A stretch of 64,000 nt of DNA, from contig NZ_JPRO01000008.1 in NCBI RefSeq assembly GCF_000737785.1, forward strand, positions 43,243 through 107,242, written 5' to 3'. How positions within the stretch are numbered: position 1 is the stretch's first letter; each line of letters begins with the position of its first letter. The DNA is from Chryseobacterium luteum. GTDB taxonomy: Bacteria > Bacteroidota > Bacteroidia > Flavobacteriales > Weeksellaceae. The position numbers and the translations under genes were made by a program. Below the pieces are notes generated by a model. The model saw only the letters and a list, made by a program, of their open reading frames with translations. It was not told where the DNA came from and did no database searches. This document shows, piece after piece, positions 35,535 to 44,380 of this stretch.

Positions 35535-36977
35535 TTACAACAAAAGCTTAAACGGGCCTTCAAACGTAGTCTCAAACGAATCCAGCATTTCTCCTTTTTC
35601 ATCAAAAACACCGATCACCATATTCTGCTTGGAAAATTGCATGTCTTCTTCAGGAAACGTAATGTTGATATTTCCTTTCAGAATTTCATCACCTTTCAGA
35701 ATGATCTTTTCAGAACCGAAATAAGTGATTTCTGCATGGGCGGGAGTGATTACTTTAATGGTGAGGATCTTTTTTTCGTTGGATTTATTTAAAAGCGTAT
35801 AAATAAAAGTATTCGTGATTTTACCGTCTTTAATAAAGAATGTAGAACCTGCCGGTTTGATGAATTTGGCTTCCATAGATCCGCGGTCGTACATCAGGAA
35901 GCCTAAAAATCCGATCAGTAGGGCAAGAAAAACCGTAGTGGCCTTCATTCTTGATGTAAACCTGAACGTTTCCTGGTTTTCAATTTCTGCTTCCGTAGCA
36001 TAGCGGATCAGTCCTTTTGGAAGTCCTACTTTATCCATTACCTCATCACAGGCATCGATGCAGGCTGTACAGTTTACACATTCCAGCTGCTGTCCGTTTC
36101 TGATGTCAATTCCTGTAGGACACACCACAACGCACTGATGGCAGTCTATGCAGTCTCCTTTTCCTGCCGCTTTACGGTCCTCATTGTTTCTCCATTTAGA
36201 ACGGTTTTCGCCTCTTTTGAAATCATAATAAACATTAATGGTCTGCTTGTCGATCAATACGCCCTGAAGTCTTCCGTATGGACAAACCAAAGTGCAAACC
36301 TGCTCCCGGAGCCATGCAAAAACAAAATAGAAAGTCATTGCAAAGCCTATCATTCCTATGAATTTCAAAGAATGTTCAATTGGGCCTTCGTTCATAATCT
36401 TGAAAACCTCTTCATATCCCACGATATACATGAACATGAAATGTGAAATAATCACAGAGATCAAAATGAAAATTGACCATTTCGTTACTCTTTTTCTGAT
36501 CTTTTCAGCGTCCCATTCTTGTCTGTCCAGCTTCATTTGTTTGTTTCTGTCACCCTCGATCCAGTAATCGATTTTTCTGAAAACACTTTCCATGAAAATG
36601 GTTTGCGGGCAAAGCCAACCACAGAATATTCTTCCGAAAACTACTGTAAACAACATGACAAAAATCACTGAAGTAACGGCTCCCAGAGCTAAAATAAAAA
36701 AGTCCTGAAGATAGAACGGCTGCCCAAAAATGAAAAACCTTCTATCGATAACATTAAATAACAAAAAGGGATTATTGTTGATTTTTACAAAAGGTAATCC
36801 AAAGAATAAAGCTAAGAGGAAATAGCTTACATAATTCCTGTAGTTCGTATATTTTCCTTTTGGTTTTCGTGGGAAAACCCATTTTCGGTTTCCGGTTTCA
36901 TCCATCGTACCTACCGAATTTCTAAAAGCTTCATTTTCTATATCTGAACTTTTAATATCGCCGGATTGTATGCTCAT
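35535..36977 (-). CDS. ccoG: Cytochrome c oxidase accessory protein CcoG
   Basis: A 480-residue membrane iron-sulfur protein. It has about five membrane helices, a CGWLCPQTIFME motif near residue 125, and a ferredoxin-like pair of 4Fe-4S sites (CIDCHQCVVVCPTGID near 277 and CVNCTACIDACDEVM near 297). The C-terminal periplasmic Ig-like domain (about 370-480) belongs to the CcoG (RdxA/FixG) architecture. CcoG acts as a copper reductase during assembly of cbb3-type cytochrome oxidase. The cco operon itself is not in this window. Confidence 0.95.
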   Translation of the reverse strand: MSIQSGDIKSSDIENEAFRNSVGTMDETGNRKWVFPRKPKGKYTNYRNYVSYFLLALFFGLPFVKINNNPFLLFNVIDRRFFIFGQPFYLQDFFILALGAVTSVIFVMLFTVVFGRIFCGWLCPQTIFMESVFRKIDYWIEGDRNKQMKLDRQEWDAEKIRKRVTKWSIFILISVIISHFMFMYIVGYEEVFKIMNEGPIEHSLKFIGMIGFAMTFYFVFAWLREQVCTLVCPYGRLQGVLIDKQTINVYYDFKRGENRSKWRNNEDRKAAGKGDCIDCHQCVVVCPTGIDIRNGQQLECVNCTACIDACDEVMDKVGLPKGLIRYATEAEIENQETFRFTSRMKATTVFLALLIGFLGFLMYDRGSMEAKFIKPAGSTFFIKDGKITNTFIYTLLNKSNEKKILTIKVITPAHAEITYFGSEKIILKGDEILKGNINITFPEEDMQFSKQNMVIGVFDEKGEMLDSFETTFEGPFKLLL

Positions 36978-37233
36978 CGCTTAGTCTGTTTTAATTTGAA
37001 CCGTCTGATCAAACTTGATTTATTTCTCATTTTACGTATTAAGTATTGAAAAAATATCTTTTGATTAGATTACTGCAAAGCTCTGAATTAAACCCATTCA
37101 TTACTAATACCATCTACTTACAAAATAGTACAATTGGGACATTTTTAGTTGATGTTTTTAATGAATCAAAATGAGAAAGTAAACTTTGAATCTTATTACT
37201 GATATCGTAAATTGTAACCTCAAAAAATGGAGA

Positions 37234-38127
37234 ATGAAAAATATCTTTAGAATAGGCTTAATTGGTTTGGTTTTCGCATTAGTAAATTGCAAATCAGTAA
37301 ATTATAGTAACATGTTTTATGATGGTGTAAAGCCGGAAAAGGTTTCCGATAAATTCAGTTTTACGGAAGGCCCGTCTTCGGATAAAGAGGGGAATGTATA
37401 TTTTACAGACCAACCCAATGATAAAATCTATTATTGGGACTGGAAGACCAACCAGGTAATCGTATTTTTGGAAAAATCGGGGAGAGCTAACGGAACGCAT
37501 TTCGATAAAGATGATAATCTAATTACTTGTTCAGATGATAATGGCGAGATCTGGAAAATTTCAAAAGACAAAAAAATTCAGATTTTATTAAAAGATTTTG
37601 AAGGAAAAAGACTGAACGGGCCAAACGATGTATGGAATGATGAATTTGGCGGAATGTACTTCACAGATCCTTTGTATAAAAGAGATTATTGGGTTAATTT
37701 CAAACAGGAAACGCCTCATAAAAGTTTATATTACAGAAACAAAGAAGGTAAAATTATTAAGTTAGACACTTTCACTCAACCTAACGGAATTGTAGGAAGT
37801 GAAAAGTATAAAAAACTATACGTTTCAGATATCGATGCAGGAAAAACATATGTTTACGACATTCTTGGTGAAGGAAAATTATCTGAGAAGAGATTATTCT
37901 GCGAAATGGGTTCAGACGGAATGACGCTTGACAAACACGGAAATCTTTATTTAACAGGGAAAGGAGTAACAATTTTTAATCGTGACGGAAGAAAGATTTA
38001 TCAAATCCCGATTGATGAAGAATGGACCTCAAATGTTACTTTCGGAGGAAAGAATAATGAAATTTTATTTATCACAGCTTCAAAATCAGTGTATACTTTA
38101 CCGACAAAAGTGAAGGGTGTTAGATAA
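37234..38127 (+). CDS. SMP-30/gluconolactonase-like lipoprotein
   Basis: A 297-residue beta-propeller protein of the SMP-30/gluconolactonase/LRE family. The start MKNIFRIGLIGLVFALVNC gives a clean lipoprotein signal with Cys19; the open frame begins earlier at 37186 but the extra 16 residues would spoil this signal. Propeller motifs are FTEGPSSDKEGNVYFTDQPND, GRANGTHFDKDDNL, RLNGPNDVWNDEFGGMYFTDP, QPNGIVGS and SDGMTLDKHGNLYLT. The acidic and Asn residues in these motifs normally bind the catalytic divalent metal. A sugar-lactonase activity in the periplasm is the usual assumption; the substrate is unknown. It converges with the helicase gene across a palindromic repeat. Confidence 0.9.
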   Translation: MKNIFRIGLIGLVFALVNCKSVNYSNMFYDGVKPEKVSDKFSFTEGPSSDKEGNVYFTDQPNDKIYYWDWKTNQVIVFLEKSGRANGTHFDKDDNLITCSDDNGEIWKISKDKKIQILLKDFEGKRLNGPNDVWNDEFGGMYFTDPLYKRDYWVNFKQETPHKSLYYRNKEGKIIKLDTFTQPNGIVGSEKYKKLYVSDIDAGKTYVYDILGEGKLSEKRLFCEMGSDGMTLDKHGNLYLTGKGVTIFNRDGRKIYQIPIDEEWTSNVTFGGKNNEILFITASKSVYTLPTKVKGVR

Positions 38128-38143
38128 TATTTATTCACAAAAA

Positions 38144-38242
38144 TGTCATTGCGAGGAGTGAAGCGACGAAGCAATCTCAATTAAATTTACAAAACTTAGT
38201 CTGTATTTTTTGAGATTGCTTCACCTTCGGTTCGCAATGACA
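38144..38242. repeat. 99-bp palindromic intergenic repeat (TGTCATTGCGAGGAG type)
   Basis: An inverted repeat whose left arm (38144-38180) begins TGTCATTGCGAGGAG and ends GAAGCAATCTCAA. The right arm (38210-38242) is its complement with a 4-nt deletion and a few changes. Sequences beginning CATTGCGAGGAG and containing GAAGCAATCTC are known as dispersed palindromic repeats in several bacterial phyla. Here it lies between convergent genes, 17 bp after the SMP-30 stop and 26 bp from the helicase stop, where its hairpin could also work as a bidirectional terminator. Confidence 0.8.
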
Positions 38243-38267
38243 ATTGTTTGTTTATTGATGAATCGGA

Positions 38268-39575
38268 TTAGTAAGCAACCTCCATTTTTACTTTCTTGCC
38301 TTTTAATTTTTCGTTGCTTAATTTATTCAACAAAGAATTGACTTTCTTTCTTGAAACTGCAACATAAGAAGTGGTATCTTTTACTTCGATCAGCCCAAGT
38401 TCTTCTTTTTGAAGCTCACCTTTCTTAATTAAATATCCTACAATATCCACTTTATTTACTTTGTCTTTTTTTCCTGCACTGATGTAGATCGTTTGAAAAT
38501 ATGGCTGTTCAGGAATTGTATTGAAACCTTCAACGCTTTCTTCAGGAGTATCATTTTTAATAAAAGGGAAATTTTCTTCCGCAGTCATAATTAAATAAGC
38601 AAAACCCTTCGCATTCATTCTCGCCGTACGACCATTTCTGTGAATAAAAGCATCTTCTTTATAAGGTAATTGATAATGAACGATAGATTCAACCTCAGGA
38701 ACATCCAGACCTCTTGAAGCAAGATCAGTTGTAATTAAGATTCTTGCAGAATCGTTTTTGAATTTCAGCAAAGCACGTTCTCTTTCGTCCTGTTCCATTC
38801 CGCCATGGAAGGTTTCTCTATCGATCCCTTTTTCACGCAAAAGTTCAGAAATACGGTCAACAGCTTCACGATGATTACAGAAAATCAATGTTCTTTTGTT
38901 CCCGATTTTACAGATCAGATTAAATAAAGTATCCAATTTTTCTTCAGAAATCGTCATTACTTTTTTTAACTGAATATCGGGTTTTGATTCACCTAATTTT
39001 AAAAAATCAACAATTTTTTCATTTTTCAATCCCGTAAACTCAGGAATTTCATCCATTGCTGTTGCAGAAGTAAGAATTCTTTGCGAAATACCTTTTAAAG
39101 AATTAGAAATGAATTCCATATCTTTATGAAAACCCAGTTCCAGCGCTTTATCAAATTCATCCAATACCAACGTCTGAATCGTTTTCGGGTCAAAATTATT
39201 ATTTCTTAAATGGTAAACAATTCTTCCCGGCGTTCCGATTAAAACTGCCGGAGCTTGAACTAAATTATTAACTTCAATCTTTTTATCGTGACCACCATAA
39301 CAAACGGAAACTTTAAAATCTGTTCCCATCGATTTAAAAACCTGCTCAATCTGCAATGCCAATTCTCTTGAAGGAATTAAGATCAAAGTCTGAATTCCCG
39401 AAGCACCTTTTTTTAGATTTCTCAAAACTGGAAACAAAAAAGCAAGCGTTTTCCCTGAGCCGGTAGGAGAAAGCAAAACAACATCTTGGTTGTTTTCGGT
39501 AGTTTTATATGTAGATTTCTGCATTTGATTCATATCCTGAATCTGCAGTTTTTGATATATTGATTCTAATTCCAT
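38268..39575 (-). CDS. DEAD-box RNA helicase with DbpA-type RNA-binding domain
   Basis: A 435-residue ATP-dependent RNA helicase. Motifs in order: Q-motif glutamine region MNQMQKSTY, motif I SPTGSGKT near residue 37-44, Ia PSRELALQ, motif II as DEFD rather than DEAD (VLDEFDKALELGF near 138), motif III TSAT, then the helicase C domain with RGLDVPEV and HRNGRTARM. The C-terminal 70 residues (KVNKVDIVGYLIKKG ... YVAVSRKK) form the DbpA RNA-binding domain, which in DbpA recognises 23S rRNA hairpin 92. A ribosome assembly role is therefore likely. It probably has its own promoter at 39580-39587. Confidence 0.92.
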   Translation of the reverse strand: MELESIYQKLQIQDMNQMQKSTYKTTENNQDVVLLSPTGSGKTLAFLFPVLRNLKKGASGIQTLILIPSRELALQIEQVFKSMGTDFKVSVCYGGHDKKIEVNNLVQAPAVLIGTPGRIVYHLRNNNFDPKTIQTLVLDEFDKALELGFHKDMEFISNSLKGISQRILTSATAMDEIPEFTGLKNEKIVDFLKLGESKPDIQLKKVMTISEEKLDTLFNLICKIGNKRTLIFCNHREAVDRISELLREKGIDRETFHGGMEQDERERALLKFKNDSARILITTDLASRGLDVPEVESIVHYQLPYKEDAFIHRNGRTARMNAKGFAYLIMTAEENFPFIKNDTPEESVEGFNTIPEQPYFQTIYISAGKKDKVNKVDIVGYLIKKGELQKEELGLIEVKDTTSYVAVSRKKVNSLLNKLSNEKLKGKKVKMEVAY

Positions 39576-39579
39576 TTTG

Positions 39580-39587
39580 CAAAGGTA
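39580..39587 (-). promoter_or_regulatory. Putative -7 box abutting the helicase start
   Basis: On the minus strand TACCTTTG matches TAnnTTTG and ends 4 bp before the ATG at 39575, so transcription should begin at or within a few bases of the start codon. No -33 TTG is seen at the normal distance. Confidence 0.5.
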
Positions 39588-39721
39588 AGGTGATTTTGTT
39601 TTTTATTGAAATTCAAATCAATATTTATTTGGTTTATGGTAAACCGTAATTATCTTGAGTCTATTGATAATAGATTTGGGTTATTAAATTTTATTAATGA
39701 TTTAAAAAATAATAACCCACC

Positions 39722-41644
39722 ATGAAACTATACCAAACCCTCGAAACCCAGCTTAAAAAAGAACCCAATTATGTATCCGACAATAATGAACTTAAAAAAT
39801 GGGTGGTACTCAATAAAGCTCAAAATTTTGATGAAGAACTGATTGAATTGTTATTAAATGATTCCAATTTGAAAGAAAAATTTTTCGTCAAAATAAAAGG
39901 TGTTTTGATATTTAACCAAAATCTTTTTATCCAATTTCTTGAACAGAAAAATTATCTCAACGACAGCTATACTCAATTTAAGAATAAAGTTGGTTTTTCG
40001 ATTGATGGTAAATATCTGAAACAACGAAATGAAGTCGCTTTGGTTTGGCCATTTAAAGACTGTGTTTTGGAAGGCGGACAAAGCCGGGAAGAGGATAAAA
40101 GAGAAGAAATTTTCTTTAATGAAATTTTGGCACAGGACGAGATTACCGAATTGCTTGATCCAAAAGTTTTTACCAATGCCAAGTTATTTGATAAAGACGG
40201 TAAAAAGAGTTTTGATCAATTTAATAGAAATGAAAAAGGAATTATTACTGATAATCTTATTATTAAAGGAAATAATCTTTTGGCATTGCATTCCTTAAAG
40301 AAAGAATTTGCCGGAAAAGTGAAGCTGATTTATATTGATCCGCCTTATAATACGGGAAATGATAGTTTTCAATATAATGATAATTTCAATGAAAGTTCGT
40401 GGCTAACTTTTATGAAAAATCGTCTAGAAATTGCTAAGGCTTTGCTTTCTAAAGATGGGAAAATATTTGTTCAATGTGACGATAATGAGCAGGCTACTTT
40501 AAAAATTCTTTTAGATGAAGTTTTTAAGAAACAGAATTTTGTAGAGACATTTATTTGGAAAAATACAGATAATGCTCCAGCTCTGTCGAAAAAGTCGAGA
40601 AAGAATGTAGAATTTATTCACTGTTATGAAAAATTTTTGGATGCAAAAAGTTATGTTGGAAGAGAAAGTGATAATGATGATGCACCATTATTAAATAGTG
40701 GTAACCCAGTTACCATTTTAGAATTTAAACCGAATATTATTGAATTTAAAATTCCAGATAATATATATAAAAAAGGGAATTATAATAAGATTGAATTGGT
40801 TAATGATTTGGTAATAAAAAATGGTAAAAATGAAAATACAATCCAACTTAAAGGACGTTTTAAGTGGCAACAATCATTTTTAGATATTGAAATAGAAAAT
40901 GGAACTTATTTCATTATTAAATCAGATAAATTTTCTATTAGATATCAAAGGAAATATTCTTCTAATCTTGCACCTGATAAATTTATAGACAATATATATT
41001 TATCTAAAGCAATAGGGGTTGAAACAAATGAAGATTCGAAGAAACATATTGATTCTCTCAATCTAAATTTTAATTCTTATCCAAAACCTGAATCTTTAAT
41101 TAGTTTTTTAATTAAAGCTGTAACAGAAGAAAATGACATAATTTTAGATTATCATCTCGGAAGCGGAACAACTGCCACAACAGCTCACAAAATGAATCGT
41201 CAATACATTGGAATAGAACAGATGGACTATGTAGAAACCGTAGCTGTTGAACGTTTAAAAAAAGTGATCGATGGCGAGCAAGGTGGCATATCCAAATCCA
41301 CCAACTGGCAGGGCGGTGGTTCATTCATTTACCTCGAGCTCAAAAAATACAACCAACTCTTTATCGAGCAAATAGAAGAAGCTCAGGATTCTGAAAATCT
41401 CCTGAAAGTTTGGGAAGAAATGAAAGCCAAATCCTTTCTTAATTATAATATTGATCTCAAAAAGCAAGAGCAACATTTCGAAGATTTTAAAGCTTTGCAT
41501 CTGAATGAACAAAAACAGCATCTTTGTGAACTGCTCAACAAAAATCAACTGTATGTAAATCTATCTTCACTCCATGACGAAAATTTCGAGTGTACACCGG
41601 AAGAAAAGAAAGTAACAAAAGATTTTTACCAAATAAAAAAATAA
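39722..41644 (+). CDS. Type III restriction-modification methyltransferase (Mod)
   Basis: A 640-residue adenine-N6 DNA methyltransferase. Catalytic motif IV DPPY is at residues 206-209 (IYIDPPYNTGND) and the SAM motif comes later, DYHLGSGTT at 476-484, the order of beta-class type III Mod enzymes. The usual aromatic-x-G-x-G is HLGSG here, preceded by tyrosine. The segment between them (about 280-445, nucleotides 40560-41060) is the target-recognition domain; it is visibly more AT-rich and less conserved-looking than the rest. The N-terminal 190 residues and C-terminal 130 residues match the Mod family. The stop is 3 bp before res, so the pair forms an operon that methylates and cuts unmodified DNA. 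Confidence 0.93.
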   Translation: MKLYQTLETQLKKEPNYVSDNNELKKWVVLNKAQNFDEELIELLLNDSNLKEKFFVKIKGVLIFNQNLFIQFLEQKNYLNDSYTQFKNKVGFSIDGKYLKQRNEVALVWPFKDCVLEGGQSREEDKREEIFFNEILAQDEITELLDPKVFTNAKLFDKDGKKSFDQFNRNEKGIITDNLIIKGNNLLALHSLKKEFAGKVKLIYIDPPYNTGNDSFQYNDNFNESSWLTFMKNRLEIAKALLSKDGKIFVQCDDNEQATLKILLDEVFKKQNFVETFIWKNTDNAPALSKKSRKNVEFIHCYEKFLDAKSYVGRESDNDDAPLLNSGNPVTILEFKPNIIEFKIPDNIYKKGNYNKIELVNDLVIKNGKNENTIQLKGRFKWQQSFLDIEIENGTYFIIKSDKFSIRYQRKYSSNLAPDKFIDNIYLSKAIGVETNEDSKKHIDSLNLNFNSYPKPESLISFLIKAVTEENDIILDYHLGSGTTATTAHKMNRQYIGIEQMDYVETVAVERLKKVIDGEQGGISKSTNWQGGGSFIYLELKKYNQLFIEQIEEAQDSENLLKVWEEMKAKSFLNYNIDLKKQEQHFEDFKALHLNEQKQHLCELLNKNQLYVNLSSLHDENFECTPEEKKVTKDFYQIKK

Positions 41645-41647
41645 CAA

Positions 41648-44221
41648 ATGGCATTTTTATACGATACACTTTTACAGGAATTCGGAAAAAGAGCCATATC
41701 TCAGATTTCAATTCCCGCACACATTTCAGATAATTTGAAATTTAGCCAAAGACCTTATCAGCAGGAAGCTTTTCAGCGTTTTATTCTCTGTCATTCGGAA
41801 AATTTTGCAGGCAAACCAAATAAACCGCTTCATTTACTGTACAATATGGCAACAGGAAGCGGGAAAACTTTGGTAATGGCAGGTTTGATGCTTCATTTAT
41901 ATGAAAAAGGCTACCGGAATTTTCTGTTTTTTGTGAACAGTAATAATATCATCCAAAAAACGAAAGATAATTTTCTCAATCCTCAAACGTCTAAATATCT
42001 CTTTAAAGATAAAGTTGTCATAAACGGAAAAGAAGTTTTACTAAAACAGATTGATAACTTTGATGAAGCCGATCAAGAGAATATCAATATCAAATTTACA
42101 ACGATCCAACAGTTGCATATTGATTTGAATAATACCAAAGAAAACAGTGTTACTTACGAAGATTTTACAAATAAAAAAATAGTAATGATTGCCGATGAAG
42201 CCCATCATTTAAGTGGTGGAACAAAAAACGGAAACCTTTTTGGAAGTTGGGAGGAAACGGTTTTGAAAATCCTTCATCAGAATTTTGACAATATTTTGTT
42301 GGAATTTACGGCAACTCTGGATTATGAAAGTCGGGAAATCATCAATAAGTATAAGGATAAAGTCATTTATAAATATGACCTTTCGCAGTTCAGGGCAGAT
42401 AAATTTTCTAAAGAAATAAATCTTGTGCGCTCGTTATATGATGAGAAAGGACGTATCATTCAGGCGTTGATTCTTAATTTGTACCGTCAGGAATTGGCAA
42501 CGATTAACAATATTAATTTAAAGCCTGTTATTCTTTTTAAAGCAAAGAAAACGATTAAAGAATCGGAACAAAATAAAGAAAATTTCCACAAACTGATTGA
42601 TGAGTTATCTGAAGCGATGGTGGAGAAAATTAAGAAAACTTCTACGGTTTCCGTTGTGCAGAAGGCTTTTCAGTTTTTTGAAGCCAAAAATATTTCGTTG
42701 AATGAGATTGCAAAACGTATTCATATCAATTTCAGGGAAGAAAATTGTCTGAGTGCAAATAATGATTCGGAGGCAGAGAAAAATCAGATTTTACTGAATA
42801 CTTTAGAAGATGAAAACAACCCGATTCGTGCTGTATTTGCGGTCCAAAAACTCAATGAAGGTTGGGATGTTCTTAATTTGTTTGATATTGTAAGATTATA
42901 CGAAGATCGTGACGGAAAAGACGGAAATCCAGGTAAAACAACACTTTCTGAGGCGCAATTGATTGGTCGTGGAGCAAGATATTATCCTTTTGCGTTGGAA
43001 GAAGGTGAAGATAAATTTGTCAGAAAATACGATGATGACATTTCAAATGATTTAAAAATTTTAGAAGAATTATATTATCATACCAAAGAAGACAACCGCT
43101 ATATTTCGGAACTGAAAAAAGCTTTGATAGAAACCGGAATTTATGAAGATGAGGTTAATTTGGAAACTAAAAAACTCACTTTAAAACCAATATTTAAAAA
43201 CTCGGAATTATATAAAAAAGGATATGTTTTCTCTAATAAAAAGCTTCCCAAAAATTTTGATAAGGTAAAGTCGTTTGTTGATTTGGGAGTTACTAAAACC
43301 AATTATCGGCATCAGCTTTCTTCAGGTTCTGGGAGAGTCTCCAGTGTGTTTTTTGAATTGGAGAGTCCGGTTTCTTTTGATGAAGCTATAAAGTCTAAAG
43401 ACGTTGAACTTAAAAATATACCGAAACACGTTATCACATATGCATTAAGTCAGAATCCGTTTTATTATTTTGATAGTCTCTCACGGTACTTTCCGAATAT
43501 TTCGTCGCTTTCAGATTTTATTGAGGATGTGAATTATTTGGGAGATTTAGAAATTACTTTCCTCGGTAATTACAGTCGTCTTCAGGAAATTTCACACTTT
43601 GATTATCTTCAGGCGCTAAACGGTTTATTGCAAAATATAGAAACGGATATTAAAAATAATTCTACAGAATATGAAGGCTCAGAATATTACTCGCAACCTA
43701 TTCGTGAGGTTTTCAGGGATAAAGAAATCAGAGTGAATAAATTAAGCGAAAGAGCAAAAAGTCAATCCGAAACGAGCGATAAATTCAGGGTTAATTTAGA
43801 CAATGAAGATTGGTTTTCTTTCAACGATAATTTTGGAACTATTGAAGAAAAGGCATTTGTTTCATTATTTTCCAGACGTTTTGAAGGTTTCAGCCACAAG
43901 TTTGAAAATATTCATCTCATTCGGAACGAAAGAGAAATTAAAATTTTTGATAAATATGGTCGTGCTTTTGAACCGGATTTCTTATTGTTTTGCAGTGAAC
44001 GAGCCAATAAACAATTAACTTTTCAGGTATTTATCGAACCGAAAGGTGCTCATTTAATAGGATATGACAAGTGGAAAGAAGACTTTTTGAAAGTCATAGG
44101 AAATGAAAAAAAATCTATCAAAATCTATACAGATACCTACAAAATTACAGCAGTTCCCTTTTATAATTACGGAAATGAAAACGAGTTTAAGAGGGTTTTA
44201 GAAAGTACATTTGAAAATTAA
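41648..44221 (+). CDS. Type III restriction-modification helicase/nuclease (Res)
   Basis: An 857-residue restriction subunit. Helicase motif I is MATGSGKT at residues 67-74, motif II is IADEAHHLSGG near 180 and motif III is EFTATLDYES near 220. The second helicase lobe includes FAVQKLNEGWDVLNLFDIVRL near 395 and the motif VI region LSEAQLIGRGARYYPF near 435. The C-terminal nuclease motif is EPDF...EPKG (about 776-800), the PD-(D/E)xK site of type III enzymes. The reading frame is intact, so the system appears functional. It needs the adjacent Mod subunit for DNA recognition. A strong promoter for rpsA starts 5 bp after the stop. Confidence 0.94.
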   Translation: MAFLYDTLLQEFGKRAISQISIPAHISDNLKFSQRPYQQEAFQRFILCHSENFAGKPNKPLHLLYNMATGSGKTLVMAGLMLHLYEKGYRNFLFFVNSNNIIQKTKDNFLNPQTSKYLFKDKVVINGKEVLLKQIDNFDEADQENINIKFTTIQQLHIDLNNTKENSVTYEDFTNKKIVMIADEAHHLSGGTKNGNLFGSWEETVLKILHQNFDNILLEFTATLDYESREIINKYKDKVIYKYDLSQFRADKFSKEINLVRSLYDEKGRIIQALILNLYRQELATINNINLKPVILFKAKKTIKESEQNKENFHKLIDELSEAMVEKIKKTSTVSVVQKAFQFFEAKNISLNEIAKRIHINFREENCLSANNDSEAEKNQILLNTLEDENNPIRAVFAVQKLNEGWDVLNLFDIVRLYEDRDGKDGNPGKTTLSEAQLIGRGARYYPFALEEGEDKFVRKYDDDISNDLKILEELYYHTKEDNRYISELKKALIETGIYEDEVNLETKKLTLKPIFKNSELYKKGYVFSNKKLPKNFDKVKSFVDLGVTKTNYRHQLSSGSGRVSSVFFELESPVSFDEAIKSKDVELKNIPKHVITYALSQNPFYYFDSLSRYFPNISSLSDFIEDVNYLGDLEITFLGNYSRLQEISHFDYLQALNGLLQNIETDIKNNSTEYEGSEYYSQPIREVFRDKEIRVNKLSERAKSQSETSDKFRVNLDNEDWFSFNDNFGTIEEKAFVSLFSRRFEGFSHKFENIHLIRNEREIKIFDKYGRAFEPDFLLFCSERANKQLTFQVFIEPKGAHLIGYDKWKEDFLKVIGNEKKSIKIYTDTYKITAVPFYNYGNENEFKRVLESTFEN

Positions 44222-44226
44222 AATTA

Positions 44227-44259
44227 TTGTATTTAATTTAAATAAATTCAGTATCTTTG
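44227..44259 (+). promoter_or_regulatory. rpsA promoter
   Basis: TTG at 44227-44229 and TATCTTTG at 44252-44259 with a 22-bp spacer fit the Bacteroidota -33/-7 consensus. Transcription from here would give a leader of about 115 nt before rpsA, long enough for a regulatory structure; only a small CCAC-loop-GTGG hairpin at 44262-44274 is obvious. Confidence 0.75.
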
Positions 44260-44380
44260 CACCACTTTTTGTGGGTAAGGTTTGAAAAGGTAAATTATTA
44301 TAAATTAATTACTTCCGTATTTTTTAAATCCACATTTATTCAAGCCATTAAAAAAGAAGGAATACAAATTTTATTAGAAA

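Noticed and set aside
39722..39800. Search for a phase-variable simple repeat at the start of the type III mod gene
   Set aside because: No homopolymer or tetranucleotide tract long enough to cause slippage is present near the start.
44262..44380. rpsA leader considered as a riboswitch or autoregulatory RNA
   Set aside because: Only a 4-bp hairpin is obvious by eye; a covariance search would be needed to support a structured leader.
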